From a bacterium (GTDB taxonomy: Bacteria; Desulfobacterota; Desulfocorpusculales; Desulfocorpusculum), in NCBI GenBank assembly GCA_037481695.1, contig JBBFLE010000001.1, positions 440,989-504,988 on the forward strand: a stretch of 64,000 bases of DNA, read 5' to 3'. Positions 45,627-55,357 of the stretch are shown piece after piece. The position numbers and the translations under genes were made by a program. Position 1 is the stretch's first letter, and each line of letters starts with the position of its first letter. The notes beneath the pieces were generated by a model. That model was given only the letters and a program-made list of their open reading frames with translations. It searched no databases and was not told where the DNA came from.

Positions 45627-48069
45627 CCTCAAGCACGTGGACGTCTCCATCCCCCGGGAAGCTGTGACCGTGGTGACAGGCGTGAGCGGCTCCGGGAAGT
45701 CCTCTCTGGCCTTTGACACGATTTACGCCGAGGCCCAACGCCGTTTCCTGGAGACCCTCTCCATTCACTCCAGGGAGGCCCTGGGGAACATGGACAGGCC
45801 ACGGGTGAGCTCCATCGAGGGCCTCTCCCCGGCCATAGCCGTGGATCAGCGACCGCTGCACACTCACGCCCGCTCCACGGTGGGCACCGTAAGCGAGATC
45901 TATGATCTGCTCAGGCTTCTGTTCGCCAAGGCCGGGGAGCCTTACTGTCCCAACTGTGGCAAGCCCATGGGCCCAACCACCATCCATGAGATGAGAAACC
46001 GCATCATGGGCCTGGAAGGCTCGAGGGTAAACCTGTACGCCCCTGTGGTGATGCACAGGCCAGGCACCCACCAAAAACTGCTCCAAGAGCTTCTCAAAGC
46101 CGGTTACCTAAGGGCCCGCATAGACGGCCGGCTCACAGAATTGGATGAAAAGATCCATCTTTCCCCTGAGCTTCCCCATACCATAGAGGTGCTTGTGGAC
46201 AGACTCTGGGTCCAGCCTGAAAGAAAAAGCCGCCTCAGGGAATCCCTGGAGACTGCATCCAGACTCTCCCGGGGGATAGTGATGGTGGAGCCTGAGGCCG
46301 GGGAACCCATCTGGTTCACCCAGACGCCCCGATGCCTTGCTTGTGGAGTGGAATTGCCGCCTCCTACTGTGAGGCTTTTTTCCTTCAATGACCCCCAAGG
46401 AGCCTGCCAGGCCTGCTCTGGCCTGGGGTTCAGGGATCATGGGGTGGAGTGTTCCCAGTGCAAAGGCTCCAGGCTCAATGAGATGGCCAGGGCTTTCAAG
46501 ATAGGTTCCTTGAGCCTGGAGGAGATCTGCCGACGACCCCTGGAGGAGTTGGGGGGGCTGCTGGAACATCTTGAATTGCCTTCTTCCAGCCAGGATGTGG
46601 CCCAAGAGATCTTGGCAGCGGTTAAACAAAGGCTCAAGGCTCTTTGCGGCCTTGGGCTGGGATACCTTAGTCTGGGAAGGGGTTCTGAAACCCTCTCCGC
46701 AGGCGAGTCACAGAGGTTGAGGTTGGCTGCTCAGATGGGGTCTCCCTTGGTGGGAGTGCTTTATGTCCTGGATGAGCCCACCATGGGGCTGCACCCCGCG
46801 GATCAGGCTGATCTCATGGAAGCCATAAAGAGTCTCAAAGAGGCCGGCAACACGGTGATCATGGTAGAGCATGAACATCAGATCATCTTGGAGGCAGACT
46901 GGGTGATAGACCTGGGCCCCGCAGCAGGGGAACTGGGTGGGGAAATCCTCTACAGCGGCCCGCCACAGGGAATCCTCTCCTGCCAGAGCTCCATCACGGG
47001 AGATTACCTCTCAGGCAGGAAGAAAATTCAGGTGCCTCACCAAAGGAGATCTACCAAGGGGCCAGCCATCGAGGTCTTGGGAGCCTTTGAGCACAATCTC
47101 AAGAACATAAACGCAAGGTTTCCTCTGGGCTGTCTTACTTGCGTCACGGGGGTGAGTGGCTCGGGAAAGTCCAGCCTGGTCTTGGAGGTGCTTTGTAGAG
47201 AAGCCAGAAGGAGGCTCCAGGGCAGCTCTGGCAAGGAGGTACAGGGGGCCCAAGAGGTGCGGGGCCTGGAAAAGCTTCAGGCAATTGTGGAGGTGGATCA
47301 GTCCCCCATAGGCCGCACTTCCAGATCAAATCCGGCCACCTTCATGGGGCTCTTTAGACCCATCAGGGAACTCTTCTCCCAGATTCCCGAGGCGAGGGTG
47401 AGGGGATACGGTCCGGAACGCTTCAGTTTCAATGTCAAGGGAGGAAGGTGCGAGGCCTGCCAGGGCGAGGGAATCAGGAGCGTGGAGCTGATTTTCTTAC
47501 CGAACCTTTACATCACCTGTGAGACTTGTGGCGGTAGCAGATTCAATGAAGAAACCCTGGAGGTAAGGTACAAGGGTTTAAACATAGCTCAGGTCCTGGA
47601 GATGACGGTCAAGGAGGCCCTGGTCTTCTTCGAGAACATCCCCAGGCTAGTGCCTGGCCTCAGGCTCCTGATGGAGTTGGGCTTGGGTTATCTGCGCCTG
47701 GGGCAGCCAGCCCCGAGCCTCTCTGGTGGGGAGGCCCAGAGGTTGAAGTTGGCCAGAGAACTGGCCCGCGGCGGCCGGGGCACTACTCTGTATGTCCTGG
47801 ACGAGCCCACAACAGGACTTCATTTCGAGGATGTGCAAAGGCTCCTGGAGGTTATGGAGAGGCTCCTGGAGGCAGGCCATACCATTGTGGTGATCGAACA
47901 CAACCTGGATGTAATCAAATGTGCCGATCATGTGATCGACCTGGGCCCCGGGGCGGGCCCTCTGGGGGGAAATGTGGTGGCCGCAGGAACTCCTGAGCAG
48001 ATCGCCGCAAGCCCAAACTCTCTTACCGGTAGGTTTTTAAGGAAGGTTCTGTATGGGGCTCAGGGCTGA
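45583..48069 (+). CDS. uvrA: UvrA excinuclease subunit, shortened form
   Basis: The 828-residue ABC ATPase recognises DNA damage with UvrB. It has Walker A sites [16 protein letters not shown] and [14 protein letters not shown], and signatures [12 protein letters not shown] and [12 protein letters not shown]. Zinc modules are CPNCGKP, CLACGVE with CQACSGLG and CSQCKGSRL, and CEACQGEG with CETCGGSRF. Canonical UvrA is about 940 residues. Here the stretch between the [17 protein letters not shown] segment and the CxxCxGxRL segment is nearly absent, about 100 residues short. That segment is usually present in the housekeeping protein. This may be a UvrA2-like paralogue or a streamlined form. ATG at 45583; a nearby ATG at 45559 would add eight residues. 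Confidence 0.93.
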   Translation: MLAKQILVRGASQHNLKHVDVSIPREAVTVVTGVSGSGKSSLAFDTIYAEAQRRFLETLSIHSREALGNMDRPRVSSIEGLSPAIAVDQRPLHTHARSTVGTVSEIYDLLRLLFAKAGEPYCPNCGKPMGPTTIHEMRNRIMGLEGSRVNLYAPVVMHRPGTHQKLLQELLKAGYLRARIDGRLTELDEKIHLSPELPHTIEVLVDRLWVQPERKSRLRESLETASRLSRGIVMVEPEAGEPIWFTQTPRCLACGVELPPPTVRLFSFNDPQGACQACSGLGFRDHGVECSQCKGSRLNEMARAFKIGSLSLEEICRRPLEELGGLLEHLELPSSSQDVAQEILAAVKQRLKALCGLGLGYLSLGRGSETLSAGESQRLRLAAQMGSPLVGVLYVLDEPTMGLHPADQADLMEAIKSLKEAGNTVIMVEHEHQIILEADWVIDLGPAAGELGGEILYSGPPQGILSCQSSITGDYLSGRKKIQVPHQRRSTKGPAIEVLGAFEHNLKNINARFPLGCLTCVTGVSGSGKSSLVLEVLCREARRRLQGSSGKEVQGAQEVRGLEKLQAIVEVDQSPIGRTSRSNPATFMGLFRPIRELFSQIPEARVRGYGPERFSFNVKGGRCEACQGEGIRSVELIFLPNLYITCETCGGSRFNEETLEVRYKGLNIAQVLEMTVKEALVFFENIPRLVPGLRLLMELGLGYLRLGQPAPSLSGGEAQRLKLARELARGGRGTTLYVLDEPTTGLHFEDVQRLLEVMERLLEAGHTIVVIEHNLDVIKCADHVIDLGPGAGPLGGNVVAAGTPEQIAASPNSLTGRFLRKVLYGAQG

Positions 48070-48093
48070 GATGCCTCTGGGGTCTTCCTTTGG

Positions 48094-48130
48094 GAAAAGA
48101 GAAGGGGGCACTCTCTGCCCCCCTCTTTTC
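48094..48130. terminator. bidirectional terminator between uvrA and atpE
   Basis: GAAAAGAG, two bases, then GGGGGCA pair with TGCCCCC and CTCTTTTC around a five-base loop. The genes converge on it. T-rich or A-rich flanks lie on both sides, so it can serve both directions. Confidence 0.85.
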
Positions 48131-48157
48131 AGATCTTGATTAGGCTCGAATACCGGG

Positions 48158-48487
48158 TCACACCACGAACAGCATGATCAAGGCGATGACCAGGGCATAA
48201 ATACACAAGGACTCGATCAGGGCCAGACCGATCAGCATGGTTGTTGTAAGCTTACCCGAGGCCTCGGGATTCCTGGCTGTCCCCTCACAGGCAGCCGCTA
48301 TGGCATTTCCCATGCCCTGTCCGGTTCCATGGGCCGCTATCCCGATGCCCAGGCCGGCTCCTATCATAACCGCCACCTTCACCCAATTGGTCCCTCCGGC
48401 TCCGGGCTCGGCAGCCAGGGCTACACCGGCACCCAGGAACAAAACAGCCGCAAGCACCATTCCCAACGTCAACACCTTCTTTCGCAT
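48158..48487 (-). CDS. atpE: ATP synthase Fo c subunit with N-terminal signal-like extension
   Basis: The 109-residue proteolipid has two helices: [23 protein letters not shown] and [23 protein letters not shown]. The ion-binding Glu is in IESLCIY. The loop [13 protein letters not shown] matches the F1-facing R-x-P of c subunits. An extra N-terminal hydrophobic segment (about 25 residues, [17 protein letters not shown]) is signal-like and may be cleaved, as in several related bacteria. GAAGGAT stands before the ATG. It is the last of four Fo genes here; F1 genes must lie elsewhere. Confidence 0.95.
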   Translation of the reverse strand: MRKKVLTLGMVLAAVLFLGAGVALAAEPGAGGTNWVKVAVMIGAGLGIGIAAHGTGQGMGNAIAAACEGTARNPEASGKLTTTMLIGLALIESLCIYALVIALIMLFVV

Positions 48488-48557
48488 TGATCCTTCCTCC
48501 TTCCTCAGCATTGGGATCTTCTATATGTAGTTATTCCTACCCGCCGATCCCTTCGCC

Positions 48558-49238
48558 TCAATGCCCTTCCTCAACGGCCCCTGCCAAGTACATGGCCGTA
48601 AGCAAGGCGAAGATCAAGGCCTGGATGAAAGACACAAAAAGGCCCAGAACAAAGATCGGCAGAGGGACAAGGAAGAGAATTCCCTTGCTCATGACCACCA
48701 GAAAAAACAGCACTCCCAGCAAGATATCCTTCCCCCGGATGTTTCCGAAGAGTCGGAAAGAGAGGGAAAGCATCCTGCTGAAATTGGAGATGAGCTCAAC
48801 GATGAAAAAAAGCGGAGCCAGCCAGGCAATGGGCCCCAGGAAATGTTTTATGTACCCGGGACCGTGCTTCTTGATCCCCACGTAGTTGTAGTAGATGAAG
48901 ACCAAAACCGCCATGGACAAAGTGGTATTTAGCATGTTGGTGGGAGAGTCGAAAAGCGGTACCAGGGACATGACATTGCACAGGAATATATATATGCCCA
49001 ATGTGGCTATCAGTGGGAAGAATCGCCTGGTCTCGTGCCCCAGCACGTCATGGAAAAAGTCGTAAATTCCTCCCACTACGGCCTCCAGAACCACCTGGAA
49101 CTTCCCAGGCACCATCTGCAGCCTAGAGCGCATCACCAGCCCCAAGATGAGCAGACAGGCCATAAGCAGCCAGGTAAAAAAAAGATGATGCGGGACGTGG
49201 AGTCCCAAGAGGTGGTAGAGCTGTATGGGTTCCTTCAT
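48558..49238 (-). CDS. atpB: ATP synthase Fo a subunit
   Basis: The 226-residue membrane protein has five to six helices. The channel Arg is found in the helix LFFIVELISNFSRMLSLSFRLFGN (short motif SLSFRLFGN), and LVPLPIFVLGLFVSFIQALIFALLTAMYL ends the protein. The N-terminus includes HLLGLHVPHHLFFTWLLMACLL. It forms the ion half-channels beside the c ring. It follows the subunit I gene by six bases and is followed by atpE after 70 bases. Confidence 0.95.
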   Translation of the reverse strand: MKEPIQLYHLLGLHVPHHLFFTWLLMACLLILGLVMRSRLQMVPGKFQVVLEAVVGGIYDFFHDVLGHETRRFFPLIATLGIYIFLCNVMSLVPLFDSPTNMLNTTLSMAVLVFIYYNYVGIKKHGPGYIKHFLGPIAWLAPLFFIVELISNFSRMLSLSFRLFGNIRGKDILLGVLFFLVVMSKGILFLVPLPIFVLGLFVSFIQALIFALLTAMYLAGAVEEGH

Positions 49239-49244
49239 AGCGCC

Positions 49245-49616
49245 TCAGACCTCCGTTTGGATTCTGCGAAAATCAACCATGCCGCTCAACATCAGGTTCA
49301 ATACCACCACCGACAAGCCCAAGAGAAGCCCCACCGGGTCCGCCAGCTTGGAGCAAAGCAGCACTGCCATTACACCGAAAAGCACAGCCATCCATCCATA
49401 GTGAAATGCCACTATCCTGCCCCTGGCCCTGTGGGAAGGAAGATCCAGCACCTTGGAGACAACACCTTTTAGGACCCTAAATCCCAGTAGGCTCAAGCCT
49501 CCCCCGGCGGCCACCCCTGCCAAGAACTTCCAGTCTCCCCAAAGGAAGCTCCCCACAAGGAATATCCCCCAGAGAATCCAGTTTCTTTTTTCGATTCTTC
49601 GTATCAGAGGGCTCAT
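49245..49616 (-). CDS. atpI: ATP synthase subunit I-like protein
   Basis: The 123-residue membrane protein has about four helices: WILWGIFLVGSFLWGDW, LAGVAAGGGLSLLGF, WMAVLFGVMAVLLC and VGLLLGLSVVVLNLMLSGMV. The order between AtpZ and the a subunit and the small size fit AtpI, which assists c-ring assembly. The family is weakly conserved, so the call rests mostly on position. Confidence 0.85.
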   Translation of the reverse strand: MSPLIRRIEKRNWILWGIFLVGSFLWGDWKFLAGVAAGGGLSLLGFRVLKGVVSKVLDLPSHRARGRIVAFHYGWMAVLFGVMAVLLCSKLADPVGLLLGLSVVVLNLMLSGMVDFRRIQTEV

Positions 49617-49623
49617 GTCTCAA

Positions 49624-49887
49624 TCATTGCCTTTTTCCCTCTGGAGGCGGCTTTTCAGCCGGAGGCTCTCTCATATACTTCGTATAGAAAACCCACAGGT
49701 TCCTGTACGCCGCCAGGATCCCCACCACAAGACCAATCCAGAAGAAAAACTTGGTGCCCAGCCATTTATCCAGGAAGTATCCACCCAGCACTCCTGTGGC
49801 CACGGAGATTGCCATGGCTATCCCCATGGTACTCAGGATGCCGAGCTGGGCCCACCACTTTCGGTCTTGGGGGCCTGTGCCCCTCAC
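49624..49887 (-). CDS. AtpZ/AtpI-type small Fo accessory protein
   Basis: The 87-residue membrane protein has two helices, MGIAMAISVATGVLGGYFLDKWLG and FFFWIGLVVGILAAYRNLW. The G(Y/F)xxDxxxGTxP-like turn (GGYFLDKWLGTKFF) is typical of AtpZ proteins that sit first in Fo operons. The GTG at 49887 has GGGAG seven bases before it. Open frame upstream on this strand is antisense to a DJ-1 gene and is rejected. It opens the four-gene Fo operon. Confidence 0.85.
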   Translation of the reverse strand: MRGTGPQDRKWWAQLGILSTMGIAMAISVATGVLGGYFLDKWLGTKFFFWIGLVVGILAAYRNLWVFYTKYMREPPAEKPPPEGKRQ

Positions 49888-50085
49888 TTGGTTTCTCCCG
49901 CGGGCTACCCCGGCATGAATCACCGCGCATGCATACCATGAACAAGCCCCTTTCGTCAAGTCTGTGCTTGGGGGCGTTCCTTTAAGAATTTCATTGACCC
50001 TGCAGTGCACTTGTAGTATCAGAGCCTTGGGAGCCAGGGCCAGTTGGCCTATCCCTTCAACCACTTTTGGGCAAGGAGGAACACC

Positions 50086-50673
50086 ATGGCAGCCAAGAAA
50101 ATACTGATGCTGGTGGGTGATTATGTGGAAGACTACGAGGTGATGGTCCCTTTTCAGATGCTCTTGATGGTGGGCCACACAGTCCATGCTGTGTGTCCCG
50201 GGAAAAATGCTGGTGAACAGGTCAGAACCGCTGTGCACGACTTCGAGGGAGACCAGACCTACAGCGAAAAGAGAGGGCACAACTTCACCCTCAACGCCAC
50301 ATTCCAGGATGTAAAGCCCGAGGACTACGACGGGCTGGTCATTCCGGGGGGCCGTGCACCTGAGTACATTCGCTTGAATGACAGAGTCTTGGAGATAGTA
50401 CGCCATTTTGCCCAGAACCGAAAACCCATTGCATCCATCTGCCACGGTCAGCAGGTGTTGGTGGCAGCAGGAGTTGTGGAAGGCAGGCTCTGCACAGCAT
50501 ATCCAGCCGTCAAACCGGATCTTTTGCGAGCAGGGGCAAACTGGGGCGAGGTCAATGAAACCTTCTCCAATGCTTATGTAGATGGGAATCTGGTTACTGC
50601 CCCGGCATGGCCGGCCCATCCCCAATGGATGAGAAAGTTCCTGGAACTTTTGGGCTCCAAGATCCAGCCCTAG
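50086..50673 (+). CDS. DJ-1/PfpI family protein, second copy
   Basis: The 195-residue protein shows [22 protein letters not shown] with the conserved Glu, [16 protein letters not shown], and [22 protein letters not shown] with the nucleophile Cys. The end [22 protein letters not shown] is typical of the larger deglycase-like group. AGGAGG stands seven bases before the ATG. It is a stand-alone gene ending in a strong hairpin. Its closest functional guess is glyoxal or glycation repair. Confidence 0.93.
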   Translation: MAAKKILMLVGDYVEDYEVMVPFQMLLMVGHTVHAVCPGKNAGEQVRTAVHDFEGDQTYSEKRGHNFTLNATFQDVKPEDYDGLVIPGGRAPEYIRLNDRVLEIVRHFAQNRKPIASICHGQQVLVAAGVVEGRLCTAYPAVKPDLLRAGANWGEVNETFSNAYVDGNLVTAPAWPAHPQWMRKFLELLGSKIQP

Positions 50674-50707
50674 AAGCAGATTGCAGGGTTTTACACAGGC
50701 TCACATG

Positions 50708-50746
50708 CCATATGGGCTCTCCCTCGTGGTGGGAGAGCCCACATGG
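50708..50746 (+). terminator. strong hairpin after the second DJ-1/PfpI gene
   Basis: GCCAT, one mismatch, then TGGGCTCTCCC pairs with GGGAGAGCCCA, one mismatch, ATGGC, around a seven-base loop. It lies 35 bases after the stop. No T-tract follows, so its strength as a terminator is uncertain. Confidence 0.6.
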
Positions 50747-51022
50747 CAACCCTGGAATGAGCATGAGATTTCCCTCCGTTATGAGCCCAGCCTAGAGCCT
50801 TTGCCATCAGTCTTCATGATGCCCCGCACCCAAGCCAAAACAGCAAAGGCCACAGGGAAATCCTCTTTTGTGGAAGATCTCAAACAGAAAAACACTGGGG
50901 AAAGAGGTTGAGCTTCAGAGCTTTCTTCAGCATGAGATGGGGGCTGGTATTTTTGATGCAGTTTTCCTTTGAACTGTGGGCCTGAAGGCAATCTTACGCT
51001 GGTCTCAACACTGTCTTTTGTA
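50747..51022. other. intergenic region, nothing recognised
   Basis: About 275 bases lie between the hairpin above and the convergent lipocalin-like gene. No gene is seen. Confidence 0.4.
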
Positions 51023-52156
51023 TCAAAACAGCCCTCCCAAGGAACCAGCATAACCCGTCATTTCCACATATCCTTCGCACTCTACGGGATTTCCCGCCGA
51101 GATACCCTTTCCTTCCACGGCCCCCTCCCAGTAAACAACTCCCGTAGAGCCCTCACTGTTGATCTCCTGGTGGGGCAAGAGGCTCTTGATCTGCAAGTCA
51201 ATTCCCTGCTCGGGAATCTTTATGCCCCAGCGTGAAGGATAGCTTGCCCCGCTTTGTTGGCTCTTCCATCTGTCTAGCACAGTAACCTGGAAATGAGTCC
51301 GTGGCAGGTGATTCCAATTCCCATCTTTTTCCACCAAGGTCCCCGAAGAGGCTGGCTCAATGGAACCGTCTTTGAGACGAAGCAGATAGATCATAAGATC
51401 CCGGCCATCCGAGAGATGAAGGGCGAACCAATCCCAACCCTCCTGATTTCCGGCCAATTGGTTGGATCCAAACTCTTGATCAAACCAACTGATCCCCTCC
51501 ACTTCCACCTCTTTGCCCGTCTTTTTCAGTGAGATGTGGCCTCGGGTCTCAAGGTCTGTGAATGAGTGATAATAGGAAGCCTGGCCCAAGGCCGACCCCT
51601 TACGACTCAGACCGTTTTCCCCGTGGAGAACAGGCGGCTTTCTGGGCCGAAGCTCAAGAGAGATTGCCTTGTCATGGTCTTGGGCTTTCAATGAAATTAC
51701 ACCCTCTTGCATGCGAGCTGCCCAATCCAGCAGCCAGACATCCATCCGGGCAACCTTTGAACCAGCCAGGCCCGGCCCTGTGCGGCTTATCCTGTCAGAA
51801 AAAAAGAACCTTCCCCCACTGACATCTGTCAAGGCAAAATGTGCCAGGTAAACATCCCTTATGCTCCAGGCATTGCCTCTCTGGGGAGGGTCTTTTCTTA
51901 GGGCTTGGCGGAAAAAAGTCAACTGATATCCATATCGGCTCCCGTCTTGGTCTCGGAGGTTGCCGGTAAAGTACCACCATTCGGTCCTGAACTCCGGATG
52001 GCTTCCGTGGTCTTTGGGGAATTCCCAATTCCATGGAGCCCATGCCTGAGGCCAGAGATCTTCTTGCTGTGCAACAGGCCGCCCCTGAAAAAGCACAGCA
52101 ACAGCCACGAAAAGAAGCCACTTCAAAATCCATTTCTTCTTTGTTTCTGCTGCCAT
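51023..52156 (-). CDS. AttH/CrtC-like lipocalin-fold exported protein
   Basis: The 377-residue protein has an N-terminal hydrophobic segment WLLFVAVAVLFQG. WNWEFPKDHGSHPEFRTEWWYFTGNL, in its recognisable part EFRTEWWYFTGNL, is the signature of the AttH/CrtC (carotenoid 1,2-hydratase-like) lipocalin family. GISWFDQEFGSNQLAGNQEGWDWFALHLSDG (core WFDQEFGSNQ) is the second. Such genes typically follow an ABC transporter permease and ATPase, as here; the stop of the permease is directly followed by this ATG. It probably binds a lipid or lipoprotein in the envelope. Confidence 0.9.
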   Translation of the reverse strand: MAAETKKKWILKWLLFVAVAVLFQGRPVAQQEDLWPQAWAPWNWEFPKDHGSHPEFRTEWWYFTGNLRDQDGSRYGYQLTFFRQALRKDPPQRGNAWSIRDVYLAHFALTDVSGGRFFFSDRISRTGPGLAGSKVARMDVWLLDWAARMQEGVISLKAQDHDKAISLELRPRKPPVLHGENGLSRKGSALGQASYYHSFTDLETRGHISLKKTGKEVEVEGISWFDQEFGSNQLAGNQEGWDWFALHLSDGRDLMIYLLRLKDGSIEPASSGTLVEKDGNWNHLPRTHFQVTVLDRWKSQQSGASYPSRWGIKIPEQGIDLQIKSLLPHQEINSEGSTGVVYWEGAVEGKGISAGNPVECEGYVEMTGYAGSLGGLF

Positions 52157-54637
52157 CTACTCATCCCGTATCTGCATCAGTGGGTAGGTCCTGTAAACCC
52201 TCCAGGTGGGGTATAGCGCAGCCCCCAGGCTGGCTATCAAGGCTGTAGCCAGACTCAAGACATACGGCTCCCATCCCAAGTGAAAGAAAATGGTCCAATG
52301 GAAGCTCCTTAGATTTATGGCCCTTATCAGGACCCAGGCAAGGGCTGTACCCGCAAAGACGCTGAGCACAAAACTCCAGACTCCCATGGCCAGACCCTCC
52401 AGAACCGTGATCCCGGCCACCTGGCCCGAGGAGAAACCCAAAGCCCGGTATATCCCAAAATCCCTCTGCCTTTCTATGAACAAGGTGAGGATGGCTCCTG
52501 CTATTCCAAAAAAAGCCACCACCACGGCCATGGCCCTCATGGATCGGGTCACTGCAAAGGTGGCATCAAACAAAGAGAGTATGTTCCCGTGGAACTCCCT
52601 TTGTTCCGAAACAGGAAGTCCATACTTCCAGGCCAGGCTCTTGACCTTCTCCATCACCTGTTGCCTTGCTATGCCCCCTGCTTCAATAAAGACCACCAAG
52701 GCATCTATGGTGGGGTCATCGAAGATCTCCAGGTAGGTTTTCCTGTCCATCATTATGAGGCCGTGTTCTGTGGTGTAGTCGTAAAACACAGCCTCTATGC
52801 GCCTCTTTACAGGACCCTTTGCCCCTTCAAGGGTCAGGTACTCTCCCTCGCCCAGCTGGAATCGCCTGGCAAAGCTCTCCGATACGATCACATCTCCCTG
52901 GAGGACTCTGTCCCAGTGTTCTTGGCCGCCTTTGAGCCAGCCGAACCTGGTAAATTTTTTGAGGGTCCTGGCATCTACGGCCGAAATCTGCACCCACCGG
53001 CCCATGTAAAGGGTTTGAGTGTTCCGGTAAGGATCCAGCCCTCCTATCCCTGGGATTCCCTGGAGCTCCTGGAGAAGCAGCTCTGGCACCTCTACCTCTC
53101 TGGAAGGAGCTATGTAAAGGTCCCCACGCAACTGGCTGTCCATCCACCACATTAGTGTCTCCCTGAAGCTCCCTATCATGGAGCCCAGTCCTATGGACAT
53201 GGAAAGAGCCACCATAAATGCGGCCACAGCCACCGCCGTCCGTCCCAGATTCTGGCTCACGTTGGAAGCTGCCAGCCTGCCTCCGCAACCAGCGGCCAGA
53301 CCGAGAATGGCTTTCAGCGGGGAGCCCAGCCTTCTCATCACCCATCCCACCATGAGGCTGGCACTCAAAAGGGTACCGAAGGCAGAGGCAAACCCCCAGT
53401 AAACCCCTCCCGAGAAAAGCAGTATGGCCCCACTCAAAGCCAGACATGTCACCCCGCCCAAGGCCAGCTTCCTGATGGTAGTTGCTTTTGGATGAGACTG
53501 GGCTCTGCCTCTCATGGCCTTTATTGGGTCGGTCTTCAAGAGGTCCGCCAGGGGAACCACTGCTCCCAAGAGACTGGCCCCCACACCCAAGAGCACCCCA
53601 TAAAACAACAACTGGTAAGACCAGTCCGGTCTTTCTGGCCATAAGAAAAAATAGAGCTGACTGATTGTTCTGCTAACCACCTGAGTCAAGGTCAGGCTAA
53701 GCACATAGCCCAACAAACTTCCCAGTACTCCTCCCAAGCCCCCCAGTATTAGAAGCTCGGTGAGAAATGCCTTGAGTATCTCTGCCCTGGTAGCCCCGAG
53801 ACTCAGGAGTATCCCGGCGTCCCTTTTTCTGCTGACCACTGCGAACATGGCAGTGTTGTACACCAGGAAGACTCCTACAAACAGGGCCAGAAGGGATAGG
53901 GCTTCCAGATTGAGCCTGAATGCCGAGAGCATCTCGGTCAAAGACGAGCTTTGTTCCTGGACCGACCTCACCACATACCCTTGGGACCATCTAGAGAGAA
54001 AGTCCACCTCATCTCTCAAGATGAGATCCACCCTGTCTATTCTCCCCTCCAGGGCGAACAAAGACTGGGCATGGGAGATGTCCATGAGTATGAGCGGCTC
54101 CCCGGATCGGTTGGGAAAACTGCCCAATACCCACAGATCTCCATGTGATGTCTCCAGGCTGTGGCCTTTTCCCAACATCATCCTGGCGTATGTGGAGGAA
54201 TCTACCAGAACAGTTCTTTCTTGTAGAAGAAAGCTCAGGAACTCCTCCTCTCCCCAGCCAGCGATCTTCCCCTGTTGGTAAAACTCCGGACGCACCTTCC
54301 GATCCAGAAATGGATCTATCCCCATTACTCTCACCACCTCGCCGGTGGAAAAGGTCAGTCTTCTGTCTATGACCGGAGAAAAAGCCTCAACAGCTTCATC
54401 AAAAGCAAGATTCAAGACATCCTTCTCAGGCATGGGCCCAGCAGGCCGCTCCAGGATGTGGGTGGCATTCCCCTTCAGAAATTCAACAGCTCTTTGGAAG
54501 CTGTAAAGCGCGGTTCTTGCCGACAGCACCATTCCAACGGTTGCCGCTACCCCGAGAGCTATTCCTATCACCTGAAGCAGGCTAAGGCCTTTTCTGCGTG
54601 GCAGGTATCTGAGAAAAGCCTTCGTGACAATGCTCAC
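52157..54637 (-). CDS. FtsX-type ABC permease (AttFG-like, large)
   Basis: The 826-residue membrane protein has two FtsX/MacB permease units in one chain. The N-terminal half starts with FLRYLPRRKGLSLLQVIGIALGVAATVGMVL and ends its unit with VFLVYNTAMFAVVSRKRDAGILLSLGA. The C-terminal half has MAVVVAFFGIAGAILTLFIERQRDFGIYRALGFS. Large periplasmic loops lie between. This resembles fused AttF-AttG proteins or LolC/E-like exporters. It lies 12 bases after the ATPase gene. The likely role is extraction or export of an envelope lipid or lipoprotein. Confidence 0.92.
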   Translation of the reverse strand: MSIVTKAFLRYLPRRKGLSLLQVIGIALGVAATVGMVLSARTALYSFQRAVEFLKGNATHILERPAGPMPEKDVLNLAFDEAVEAFSPVIDRRLTFSTGEVVRVMGIDPFLDRKVRPEFYQQGKIAGWGEEEFLSFLLQERTVLVDSSTYARMMLGKGHSLETSHGDLWVLGSFPNRSGEPLILMDISHAQSLFALEGRIDRVDLILRDEVDFLSRWSQGYVVRSVQEQSSSLTEMLSAFRLNLEALSLLALFVGVFLVYNTAMFAVVSRKRDAGILLSLGATRAEILKAFLTELLILGGLGGVLGSLLGYVLSLTLTQVVSRTISQLYFFLWPERPDWSYQLLFYGVLLGVGASLLGAVVPLADLLKTDPIKAMRGRAQSHPKATTIRKLALGGVTCLALSGAILLFSGGVYWGFASAFGTLLSASLMVGWVMRRLGSPLKAILGLAAGCGGRLAASNVSQNLGRTAVAVAAFMVALSMSIGLGSMIGSFRETLMWWMDSQLRGDLYIAPSREVEVPELLLQELQGIPGIGGLDPYRNTQTLYMGRWVQISAVDARTLKKFTRFGWLKGGQEHWDRVLQGDVIVSESFARRFQLGEGEYLTLEGAKGPVKRRIEAVFYDYTTEHGLIMMDRKTYLEIFDDPTIDALVVFIEAGGIARQQVMEKVKSLAWKYGLPVSEQREFHGNILSLFDATFAVTRSMRAMAVVVAFFGIAGAILTLFIERQRDFGIYRALGFSSGQVAGITVLEGLAMGVWSFVLSVFAGTALAWVLIRAINLRSFHWTIFFHLGWEPYVLSLATALIASLGAALYPTWRVYRTYPLMQIRDE

Positions 54638-54649
54638 AAGCTCTTCACC

Positions 54650-55357
54650 TCAAAGACTCTCCATGGGAGTCCCTTGCCGGGGTGGCCGGTCCTCCACTAT
54701 TTGGCCGTCTACCATCCGAAGTATCCTGTCGCAAAGCCGGGAGCTCCTGGGACTGTGCGTGGCCATTATTAGAGTTGCCCCGCTTTCACGGCAGCTCTTG
54801 GAAAGAAGCTCCAGTACAAGATCCCCTGTCAACGTGTCCAGGCTGCCTGTGGGCTCGTCGGCCAGCACCAGCTCGGGCTCTTTTACCATTGCTCTGGCAA
54901 TTGCCACCCGCTGCTGTTCGCCACCCGAAAGCTGGTATGGAAATCTATCCTCCTTCCCTTCCAGGCCCACCTCGGCCAAGGCTCTAAGAGCCTTCTTGGG
55001 GTCGGGGGATCCTGCCAGCTCAAGGGAAAGATGCACGTTTTCAAAAGCCGTAAGGGTTGGAAGCAGGTTGAAAAACTGGAAAACAAATCCGATCCTTTGG
55101 CGCCTGAGTCGGGTGCGGCCCGCCTCCCCCATCTTCTCCAGGTCTTGACCGCAAATCACAATTCTGCCTTTGCTGGGCCGGTCCAGTCCTGCTATCAGGT
55201 TCAAAAGGGTGGTCTTACCCGAACCGCTTCTGCCGTAAAGTGCCACCACTTGACCGGCCTCTATCTGTAGATTGGCTCCTCTTAGCGCGGCCTGGGCTGA
55301 GCCCTGCTGCCCATCGTAATGCTTCCAAAGGTTCTCCCCCACGATGGCTTGATTCAT
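54650..55357 (-). CDS. ABC ATPase of the FtsX-type exporter (LolD/MacB-like)
   Basis: The 235-residue ABC ATPase has Walker A GRSGSGKTTLLNLIAG, Q-loop GFVFQFFNLLPTLTAFENV, signature LSGGEQQRVAIARA and Walker B LVLADEPTGSLD. The NLLPTLTAxENV segment is typical of LolD/MacB-type ATPases. GAGGAGG before the ATG at 55357 sets the start; an upstream ATG at 55399 lacks this. It opens the three-gene operon with the permease and lipocalin-like protein. Confidence 0.95.
   Translation of the reverse strand: MNQAIVGENLWKHYDGQQGSAQAALRGANLQIEAGQVVALYGRSGSGKTTLLNLIAGLDRPSKGRIVICGQDLEKMGEAGRTRLRRQRIGFVFQFFNLLPTLTAFENVHLSLELAGSPDPKKALRALAEVGLEGKEDRFPYQLSGGEQQRVAIARAMVKEPELVLADEPTGSLDTLTGDLVLELLSKSCRESGATLIMATHSPRSSRLCDRILRMVDGQIVEDRPPRQGTPMESL

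Noticed and set aside
49888-50625. Long open frame on the minus strand upstream of the AtpZ-like gene
   Set aside because: It is antisense to the second DJ-1/PfpI gene, which has clear family motifs. The AtpZ-like start at 49887 has a good ribosome-binding site.
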